NCBI GenBank assembly: GCA_000697335.1
Contig: JNEM01015629.1
Coordinates: forward strand, 1-16,566
Length of the DNA stretch: 16,566 nucleotides
Reading direction: 5' to 3'
DNA from: Conidiobolus incongruus B7586
Lineage: Eukaryota; Entomophthoromycota; Entomophthoromycetes; Entomophthorales; Conidiobolaceae
The notes beneath the pieces are model-generated. The model searched no databases, was not told where the DNA came from, and was given only the letters and a program-made list of their open reading frames with translations. The translations under genes were made by a program, and so were the position numbers. Shown here in pieces: positions 9,608 to 16,566 of this stretch (position 1 is its first letter; each line of letters begins with the position of its first letter).

Positions 9608-11260
9608 ATGAGTTTTAATTATTCAATATTCTTAATATTTTATTGGAATTTGATTTATTGTCATTATAAAATTGATTCTGTTGAAGAGCCTCTACACATA
9701 GGTATATCTTTTACCATTGGGTCTAGAAGTCATATTCGTTACTTGCTAGATATCGGTAAACTATTAAATGAACGAGGACATCGTATCACCTACCTGTCAA
9801 CAGAGGACAATCGCAGGTTTGGAAATGGATATAATGTAAGCTTCTACCCTTTGGGAAAAGCTCAATTCAACAGTCAAAAACATATGGATCCATTGAAGCC
9901 ATTCCACAATAATTTGAATCCATTCAACAGATTGAGTATTGATACAATAAGAAATTCAATAGTTAGGACTTATGATGAGAGTTTTACAAATTATGAAAAA
10001 TTTTATAAGGACGAAAAGCCAGATTTAATGATTTGTGATTTTGGATCCAACAGTTGCGTTGAATCCGCTGCTAAGAATACTGTGCCTTTGGTTGTTGGTC
10101 ATCAATCCTTGTTATTTGGCGAAAGTCCCCACTATTTCACCAAGTTGGGAAAACTTGAGCCGAGTACAATTGATCAAGTGGGTTTTTGGAAGCGAATTAA
10201 ACATGTGTTTTGGGATCAAAAAGTCAAAGAAGAAGGATATAAACCATATTTGAAAGATCTTCATGATGTTCAAGTCAAGCACGGAGTTCCCAAATCTGAC
10301 TATTTTTTGGCGAATTCTAACTTGGGTTTGGGTATTGCAAACACTTTTATAGGATTTGAAAACCCTAGAAAAATTCAGTCACATCTTCATTTGATAGGTC
10401 CCGTACTAGCAGAAGAAATCTCTCCATTATCCGAAGAACTTCAGAAATATTTGGATAAACATCATAAGGTATTATATATTGGTTTTGGGTCACATGTATT
10501 TTTAAGTCCCGAAATTTCGCAAAAATTACTAGAATATTTTCAGAAAGCTTTGAACGATGGTTTGGTTGATGGAGTTATTTGGGGTGGCTTGCATAAAACT
10601 AACTTCAATGATTTTCCAAAGAATTATAAAGTAGATGGAAAGGTATATACTACAGAATCAATGCTTAATCATAAAGATGACAATTTCAAACTATTAAACT
10701 GGGCACCTCAGGAATCCATTTTAAATCACCCAAACACAAAATTATTCTTAAGTCATGGAGGATTGGACAGTGTTTACGAGGGTTTAAGATGTGGAAAACC
10801 CTTGCTAATATTACCATTTTTTGCCGATCAACCCAGAAATGGCATACTAATCAAAGAGCGAGGGATAGGTGATGTAATTAATTGGTATGAGGAATCAGAT
10901 GACGAGATTTATCAAAAGTTCAAAAAATTGCTGAATACTCATGACAACCCTCAACTAGGTTTGAAATTAAAGCAGATTCAATTGATTATAAAATTGAATT
11001 CTCTTAATAAATTTAAAGTTCCTCAACTCTTAGAAACTTATGCATACTCGGCTAAAGTATGTAGATTGGAAGAAATAGCTAAACCTTTTGAAACACCTTG
11101 TGAATTGAAGCCTTTTTTACCTTTAGAATACTCCGCATCTAAATTCCTCCTCAATTCTCTTGATGTGTATTGGTTCTTTGGTTTATCGTCAATATTCATT
11201 TTCACTATCATTTATTTAATGCTCAGGTTTAGAATTTATAAGAAAGAAAAAATAGAATAA
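9608..11260 (+). CDS. Membrane-anchored UDP-glycosyltransferase (GT1 family)
   Basis: This 550-residue protein matches the length and layout of ER-type UDP-glucuronosyl/glucosyltransferases. The hydrophobic N-terminus (about 1-19) looks like a signal peptide. The N-terminal GT-B domain carries FTIGSRSH with His42 at the position of the catalytic base, and MICDFGS with Asp144 as its likely partner. The C-terminal donor-binding domain holds the family signature: NWAPQ (364-368), LFLSHGGLDSVYEG (379-392) with His383 for the UDP phosphates and Glu391 for the ribose, and LPFFADQPRNG (402-412) with the Asp407-Gln408 sugar contacts. A single membrane helix (about 521-538) precedes a short basic tail ending KEKIE, which fits the KxKxx ER-retrieval signal. 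The predicted form is a type I ER protein with a lumenal active site. It would move sugar from a UDP donor to a lipophilic acceptor; which sugar and acceptor cannot be told. All key residues are present, no intron is seen, and codon use is AT-rich, unlike TSPO copy A. Confidence 0.94.
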   Translation: MSFNYSIFLIFYWNLIYCHYKIDSVEEPLHIGISFTIGSRSHIRYLLDIGKLLNERGHRITYLSTEDNRRFGNGYNVSFYPLGKAQFNSQKHMDPLKPFHNNLNPFNRLSIDTIRNSIVRTYDESFTNYEKFYKDEKPDLMICDFGSNSCVESAAKNTVPLVVGHQSLLFGESPHYFTKLGKLEPSTIDQVGFWKRIKHVFWDQKVKEEGYKPYLKDLHDVQVKHGVPKSDYFLANSNLGLGIANTFIGFENPRKIQSHLHLIGPVLAEEISPLSEELQKYLDKHHKVLYIGFGSHVFLSPEISQKLLEYFQKALNDGLVDGVIWGGLHKTNFNDFPKNYKVDGKVYTTESMLNHKDDNFKLLNWAPQESILNHPNTKLFLSHGGLDSVYEGLRCGKPLLILPFFADQPRNGILIKERGIGDVINWYEESDDEIYQKFKKLLNTHDNPQLGLKLKQIQLIIKLNSLNKFKVPQLLETYAYSAKVCRLEEIAKPFETPCELKPFLPLEYSASKFLLNSLDVYWFFGLSSIFIFTIIYLMLRFRIYKKEKIE

Positions 11261-11575
11261 AATAGAATTTAATATTTATAAAATATATTAAATCTTTTTT
11301 TTGATCTATTAATATATGTTGAAGAGATTTTATATTTTTATACTTAAAATTATGACTTATTTAAAATAAAAATATTTTTCTGATATAAATAATTTTTATA
11401 TATTTTATCAATTGGACCCTTCTTTTACTATTATTATAAAGATTTATCAATTTATAATTAATTAACAATATAGTAATATTAAATTATAATAAAATGAAAA
11501 GAGAGGAATAAATTCAAATAATTCAATAATAAAGATTGGTTTAAATTTATGAGATATTTAAAAAGAATATCGGTT

Positions 11576-11830
11576 TTATTTGGATTGTGGACCAACAGCA
11601 CCATCCCAAGGACATTTGTCGTTGACTTTGTCGAAACATGCCCAAGCTCCATCACTTTGTTTATACCAGCATGGAGGGTAATTTGGACCATCAATACGTT
11701 TATCTCTCATGTTTCCAGCGTAGCAATAGGTTTTGCGAGCAGCTTTACCACGACCCGGTTCGCTTGGGGGACTCGATTGAACTTGAATAATGGTCGTCAC
11801 TAGGATAGTAGCTATAGAAAGGAATTTCAT
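11576..11830 (-). CDS. Small secreted four-cysteine protein, unknown function
   Basis: This 84-residue protein begins with a clear signal peptide: basic Lys2, a hydrophobic core through about residue 16 and likely cleavage near QVQSS (16-20). The mature part is about 64 residues, polar and aromatic-rich, with cysteines at 36, 54, 65 and 73 (spacing C-x17-C-x10-C-x7-C), enough for two disulfides. The core reads CYAGNMRDKR then PPCWYKQSDGAW. I do not recognise the family. The start has A at -3. Base composition is clearly higher in GC than the flanks, supporting real coding. A diverged broken relative with the same C-x17-C-x10-C spacing lies 1.7 kb away on the same strand, which strongly supports this frame over the overlapping plus-strand frame. 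It is convergent with the glycosyltransferase, with 315 bp between stop codons. A secreted effector-like or wall-associated role is possible, but nothing in the sequence decides it. Confidence 0.8.
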   Translation of the reverse strand: MKFLSIATILVTTIIQVQSSPPSEPGRGKAARKTYCYAGNMRDKRIDGPNYPPCWYKQSDGAWACFDKVNDKCPWDGAVGPQSK

Positions 11831-12063
11831 TATATCTTAATAAGCTTATAAAATGAGTCTAGCACGTTCTGGATATAAATCTATTGCGATAATTGTCTGT
11901 TAAATAAGCTATCTAAATGATATATTAATATGAATGTTAAAATCAATAATATACTTTGGTATTACTTTATATTGGCACTTCGATGTAATGTTAATCAATA
12001 ATATTCTCGATATGCTTTTGGATTTATAAAATATTGAACTGTCTGATTTTGATTAAAGAAGAA

Positions 12064-12065
<2 letters not shown>

Positions 12066-12108
<43 letters not shown>
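12066..12108. repeat. AT dinucleotide microsatellite, 43 bp
   Basis: This is the longest pure alternating AT run of the window, uninterrupted over 43 bp and able to form a cruciform. It lies about 235 bp upstream of the secreted-protein gene start and is likely to vary in length between isolates. Confidence 0.95.
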
Positions 12109-12109
<1 letters not shown>

Positions 12110-12110
<1 letters not shown>

Positions 12111-13050
12111 AATGTTAGCATGTAAAGCGATATGATTGGATACGTGTCAAAGTAAAGTAAATACATCAAATTGTAAGATCTACAAAATAGCATTAGTAAT
12201 CTGTATCAAGATCTGACATTTAATTGTACTACACCATTTCTAAATAATTGTCATACCGAGAATATTTTGTTAAATGCACAAAAATTTAAAGAAAGTGAAT
12301 ATTCATTAATAATAATAATTTCTAAATTTTCGTCTCTGTAACAATAATTTATTTGTATATTATTTGCAAAAATTTTTTAAAGATAAAAATTTTTTTGAAT
12401 TTAAGAGAAATATATTAAATTAATTTTAAATTTATTATGTCAATTATGTAACAAATTAAATGGTACATAGAGTAAAAAATTTCGAAAAATTAAATGACGT
12501 AGCTCTAGATTCTTCTAAAATTATTTTTAATAGCATAATTTTTTATTCTTATATACTTACAGTGCTACAGTAAACTACTTAGCCAACTTTATATCTTATC
12601 ATAGTTTTATCAATTTTGTCAATTATTTTTCAATACAGTTCATTATATTTTACGGTGTTATATTTTATATCATATTCTTGACTTCACACTTTAGTAAAGT
12701 TATATGATTTTCTTAATAAAATTTATGAAGATATTGCTCTATAAATCAAATAGATTTCCCAGTAATATTTTTCAATACAATAAGCATTTTATATTTTTTA
12801 TAACAGAAAATTATATAATCATTGTTAATTTTTTTAAGATTATTATCAAATTCAGGATTTTAAATATTTTTACCCAAAACATCTAATAAAAGTTTATGAA
12901 ATCTACTGTCTTCAGGTTTGTCTTGATATATTATTAACAAAAAATAGATAATACATCATAAATTTTATATTAAACCAAATCAATAGAAAAATTAATTATA
13001 TCAAACATTCTTATAAAAAAATTAATGTAATAATTGATTATACCAAATAA
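12110..13050. other. Gene-less AT-rich region with a possible Tc1/mariner-like end
   Basis: No convincing gene is seen. A 60-codon plus-strand open frame at 12704-12886 is very rich in Ile, Phe, Asn and Lys and looks like AT-rich noise. At 12558-12587, TACAGTGCTACAGTAAAC and the following bases resemble the outer end of Tc1-type transposons (TA target then CAGTGCT), but no inverted partner was found. Confidence 0.4.
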
Positions 13051-13054
13051 TTGA

Positions 13055-13132
13055 ATTTACCCGGAGTCCAAGTACAAGATCATGGACAAGGAAGAGTTTT
13101 CAATCCTTGAAGCTAAAGCTCCAGTAATCTAA
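13055..13132 (+). pseudogene. Short coding-like island, possible 3' gene remnant
   Basis: A 26-codon plus-strand segment, stop codon included, ends with TAA at 13130-13132 and has strikingly protein-like composition (SKYKIMDKEEFSILEAKAPVI after an AG at 13065-13066). It uses C- and G-ending codons such as AAG, ATC and GAG, unlike the surrounding AT tracts. It has no plausible upstream coding sequence: an in-frame stop lies at 13052-13054. It could be a decayed last exon or a captured gene fragment. I do not recognise the protein. An alternative minus-strand reading shares a short ACTCTTCCTTG stretch with the broken secreted-protein relative 0.5 kb away, which could make it part of a further decayed copy of that family. 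Confidence 0.3.
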
Positions 13133-13514
13133 TTTAGATATAAATAAAAAATCAGATATCTATCAATAACTAATTAAAACAATGGTTTTTTATATGTTAG
13201 TTATTAATTCATATCAATCATATATTTGTTAATGAATATTATAACTTTAAAAATTTATCAAAATTATCTAATATTTTTATCCCTATAAAATTATTAACAG
13301 TATGAATGATTATTATTATTTGATTATGTTGCAAAAGTTTAAATGAAAAATTGATAACAAAATCAAAATTATCCAAATATAGTTAATTTTAAGGAAATCA
13401 TTAGAAAGTTATATATTCAATTATATAAAAACAGGAGATAGTTGCAATGTAAGGGATTGATAAAAAATTATCAATATTTTCTCTAAGTTAAAAGTCAATG
13501 TAATCTTTTGATAT

Positions 13515-13715
13515 GCATCTCCCAGTCTCTTGTTTGTAACCGAAACATGATTAAACGTCGTCACTTTCCTTGTACCAGCAAGGAAGAGTATTATATCCAG
13601 AGGCAGGCCTATTCCTCATATTGCATCTGTAGCAGGTTACATCTCGAAGCAGCCCATCTATTTCATCAGTGAATTGGCTAGGAATTAATGAACTTGAAAA
13701 ATGACTATCACCAAA
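13515..13715 (-). pseudogene. Broken, diverged relative of the secreted four-cysteine gene
   Basis: On the same strand as the gene at 11576-11830, this stretch encodes TCYRCNMRN and LPCWYKESD, matching CYAGNMRDK and PPCWYKQSD of the intact protein, with the same C-x17-C-x10-C spacing and one extra cysteine. Sequence similarity continues through the third cysteine and beyond, but the frame is interrupted, so it looks inactivated. The N-terminal side stays open to about 13715, where a splice-acceptor-like TTTCCAG precedes it. No signal peptide could be found directly upstream, so a first exon may have been lost or lies further away. The divergence indicates an old duplication, not a recent tandem copy. 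A shorter spliced product cannot be fully excluded. Confidence 0.6.
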
Positions 13716-13719
13716 CTGG

Positions 13720-14420
13720 AAAGTAAAGTGAAGTTTTAAAATATATGATTGAGATTATAAGTAATTTAATTGAAACCTGATAAATATTATACTATCATAT
13801 TGAGTTATTCAGTGTATTTAGGTATATAAAATTAAAAAAGGTGTTATATGGTATGTGTTAAAATAAAACAGTTATATCAAAATGCTACACCCAAAGTAAA
13901 ATTCATAACCTTCAAGAATAGTTATAAAATTATATATTAACTTTTAATTATTCTCCAAAATAATTGATTTGAATTTAAATGTAAAATTAATCTAGAAAAT
14001 ATTTATAATAATAAATAATTTCAATATCTTAATATAGTATATATCAATAAATACTAGCTATAAAATTAGTATTATCAATATAAAATATTTTATAATTTTT
14101 TATATTTTATAAATTTTGAAAATAATTAAATTTTTAATTTAGGGACAAAATTTTTGAAATAAGAATTATGAAACAAATAATTTTTTTTAAATTGAACAAT
14201 TTTTTGAAATAAACAATAATTACTTTTTGATGATAGAATACTGTACCATCTTTACAATGATTTGATTAATTCTGATATATATAATAGTTTCTATTATTAT
14301 ATTACCAATCATGAAATTTGATTGAATTATTTCCAAATTATAGCGCTAAAGAAACAGAACTTTTGAAATATAGATAATTATTGATATATAATATTATAAA
14401 TGAATTTTTAATAATATTAA
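13720..14420. other. AT-rich intergenic stretch
   Basis: No gene or structured RNA is seen on either strand. The right end of the stretch abuts the possible LTR fossil. Confidence 0.5.
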
Positions 14421-14481
14421 TATATGTCGGGGGTTAACGCTGACAACAATGGGTTTTACGAGCTTAAACGGGGAATCGCCA

Positions 14482-14503
14482 GTGGTAAACGATAAATTAC
14501 CAC
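14482..14503. repeat. 7-bp perfect hairpin inside the LTR-like block
   Basis: GTGGTAA (14482-14488) and TTACCAC (14497-14503) are perfect inverted repeats with an 8-nt loop. A second hairpin, TTCACC (14527-14532) with GGTGAA (14539-14544), follows closely. Confidence 0.55.
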
Positions 14504-14660
14504 GGAATTAAGGGAAATTATTGGGGTTCACCAAAGTAGGTGAAAATGATTTGCTATGAATCAGGTTCTTCGAATAAAGTAAATATCTCACGCTCGTCAC
14601 GACTCAACACTTTTGTGAGGGTTACAAGAAAAACTTAGAGACTGTATACTTTTGAAAATG

Positions 14661-14680
14661 AAGATAGAAGATAGAAGATA
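14661..14680. repeat. Short 7-bp tandem repeat
   Basis: The unit AAGATAG is repeated almost three times. It lies inside the LTR-like block. Confidence 0.7.
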
Positions 14681-14939
14681 TGTTTATTAGTTTGCTTATG
14701 ATAATCTTATATTAGGTTCCATTGTTGATTTTTGTGGACATGAATGACTTACAGGCAGAAAGTAATAGGATCAACTAGTTCATGGGATGTGATATCTCCA
14801 ATGTGACTTCTTGAATCCTGCGGTAATTGGAGTTTCTTGAGTAATTGACAGGATTATTCTCCATCATATAATAATGATTATACTTGATTCCTTTCGGGAA
14901 TGAATCATTTATTGAAAATCATATAAAAAATCAATATAA

Positions 14940-16566
14940 ATATATTTTATTTGGAATATTAAGTAATCCTGATAATAGATTTTCATAGTTATAAACTATA
15001 AATAGTTAAGTTTGATAGTTATATATAAATAATATATTAATAAATGATATTGATATGAAATATATTATTCAGAAAATATAAATATAATCGACCAATATTT
15101 TTGAATCCAACTCGATACTTAATAATGCGAAAGTTGAAATTCATAAAGGATAGACTCTGAAGCATTATATAAATGAAATATGATTCATCAAATTAATATC
15201 TAAATAGCGATATTATTAAAAATCAAATAAATGCATAACAATGAAAACATGATTTCTTAACGTAGTCAAGTTAAAATTTGATTGAATAGTATTTATACCA
15301 GATATCAACTCCATTGATATCATAATAAATCAATTAGCGATATAATTATCAATAATTTGATTATTTGTTTTAACATTTGAAATAGAAATATTAAACATTT
15401 ATATAGATTACAGATATTAATCCTGTAAACATTGTCAAATACGGATCATATGTAATTAAAAATATAAAGAACTATTCTTTATTGATTAAAGTGTATATAA
15501 TACTAGTATTTCATCAACATATTTTTTTAGAGTTATTTTAATTAATTATATTGTGACTATTATATATGAAATGGAAATTTAATTTCAAATAAGGAACTTT
15601 ATGAAATTCTCCCTTAAATTTTAATCAGAACCTATCTACCTGGAAAGTTAAGTAAATAATAATTAAATACAGTTGAATACCAATTTAATTCTCAGTATTG
15701 AAATTTAAAATTGAAATGTTTTACTATATTTAAAGAATAGTTCTGAATATAAAATATATTATAAGCTATTTGATTAAAAAATAGAAATTGAATTTGCATT
15801 ATTAATTCATATTCAATATCTTATTGTTAAGTTGGAATAATTGAAAATATTTATTATATTATAAATAAAAATTTGGAATAAATTACAAGTTTCTAAATAT
15901 TAAAATTTATAGCCAATATTGATCTGTTTAGAGTTATAAATATTTATAAATTATACCTGAATTTATAGAATTAATATTAATCTGATGAAATTTAATAGTA
16001 TTATTAGAAATACTTTTTGAATGAAAATATTGAGATTTAAGATGATTATATTTTAAAGAATACCAAATTAATAGAATACTCATTGGTAATGATAAAAAAA
16101 GATTTTTAAATAATCTTTATATTTCTTTTATTTTCATGATAGCTAATTTTGTTTTAAAAATAAAATAGTTTATAATATCTATTGACAATATTTGGGATAA
16201 AGTTAAAATTAAATAAATATCAAATTAACTTAAAAAAGTGCTATATCAAGATCATCAGATATAGTCAATAATATTTATATTATAAATCTAAAAATAAGGA
16301 TAATAGTGTATTAAAGGCTATATAAATCATTATATAATATCTTAGTATTAATAATGCAAGGATATATCCATTTTCAATCAGATAGTCATTATAAATAAAA
16401 AATTATTAATTTTTTGAGGATAATCAGAAATTATTAAGATTTTGCAATATATATGCTAAAATGTTTAATAATTAATTAAAATATATTATTATTAAATAAA
16501 CCAAATTTTTCAATTTTTTACTTATATATAATTTAATAAAATATAATAAAAATATAAAAATATTAT
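14940..16566. other. Gene-less AT-rich right flank
   Basis: No open frame, tRNA or recognisable repeat could be supported on either strand. The sequence is a monotonous mix of A/T runs with occasional short palindromes, such as CTATATC/GATATAG at about 16241-16264. Confidence 0.55.

Larger units (their letters stand above)
14425..14933. mobile_element. Possible solo LTR fossil of a retrotransposon
   Basis: About 500 bp of markedly higher complexity and GC stands out from AT-rich flanks and contains no coding frame. It starts TGTCGGGGG and can be ended at a CA (14932-14933), the usual TG...CA limits of an LTR. The flanking 5-mers match (ATATA at 14420-14424 and 14934-14938), as a target-site duplication would. 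In AT-rich DNA such a match is weak evidence. The non-coding, structured content with two small hairpins fits a solo LTR better than a gene. Superfamily (Ty1/copia or Ty3/gypsy) cannot be assigned, and the right end is uncertain. No internal retrotransposon region is present, so it is a fossil. Other possibilities are a MITE or an unrecognised non-coding RNA locus. Confidence 0.4.

Noticed and set aside
10035-10253. Plus-strand 72-codon frame inside the glycosyltransferase
   Set aside because: It is an alternate frame of a gene with intact catalytic and donor-binding motifs.
4557-11260. Idea that the TSPO genes and the glycosyltransferase form a metabolic cluster
   Set aside because: The genes are kilobases apart, differ in orientation and codon bias, and a tRNA gene lies between them. 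No shared pathway can be read from the sequence.
11479-11803. Overlapping frames on both strands around the small secreted gene
   Set aside because: Only the 11576-11830 minus frame has a signal peptide and a homologous copy nearby with conserved cysteine spacing.
12704-12886. Plus-strand 60-codon frame
   Set aside because: Its composition (Ile, Phe, Asn, Lys) is what AT-rich random sequence gives. No motif, homolog or base-composition shift supports it.
14600-14690. Possible group I intron core (AGAGACT followed by AAGATAT)
   Set aside because: The two motifs do not provide a pairing P7 helix, there is no flanking host exon, and no P/Q elements could be found.
1-16566. CRISPR array, bacterial operon, rRNA or organelle genome content
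   Set aside because: There are no regularly spaced repeats, Shine-Dalgarno-led operons, rRNA segments or organelle genes. The AT richness is nuclear in character given the Pol III tRNA and nuclear-type genes.

Overview
This is a nuclear fragment from a very AT-rich eukaryote. Gene-poor, simple-sequence-rich DNA surrounds four intact intronless protein genes and one tRNA gene with internal Pol III boxes and an oligo-T terminator. Every start codon has A at -3, and three of the four protein genes have a TATA-like sequence upstream. A membrane-anchored family-1 UDP-sugar transferase, two TSPO/MBR proteins and a small secreted cysteine protein, in this base composition and with this compactness, best suit an early-diverging fungus. 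An entomophthoralean such as Conidiobolus is my guess; this is inference from general resemblance, not a database match.

Layout. Bases 1-1110 hold a decayed DD34D mariner transposon (minus strand), a perfect hairpin and a GATA-type microsatellite. Bases 1110-4390 are almost pure AT with no gene seen. TSPO copy A lies at 4557-5117 (+) and TSPO copy B at 6627-7214 (-), tail to tail about 1.5 kb apart. A tRNA-Ala(AGC) is at 8172-8244. A 550-residue UDP-glycosyltransferase is at 9608-11260 (+), and an 84-residue secreted four-cysteine protein is at 11576-11830 (-). A broken, diverged relative of the last gene sits at about 13515-13715 (-). A short coding-like island lies at 13055-13132 (+). A half-kilobase higher-complexity block at about 14425-14933 may be a solo LTR fossil. 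The rest, to 16566, is AT-rich with no gene seen.

Function. The two TSPO proteins are five-helix membrane proteins of a family that binds porphyrins and sterols and is often linked to stress. The glycosyltransferase is predicted to be a type I ER protein with its catalytic domain in the lumen, transferring sugar from a UDP donor to a small lipophilic acceptor. The secreted protein and its relative form a local two-member family of unknown role. Nothing in the sequence ties these genes into one pathway. The most notable items are the convergent TSPO pair, the uncharacterised secreted cysteine family and the internally deleted mariner.
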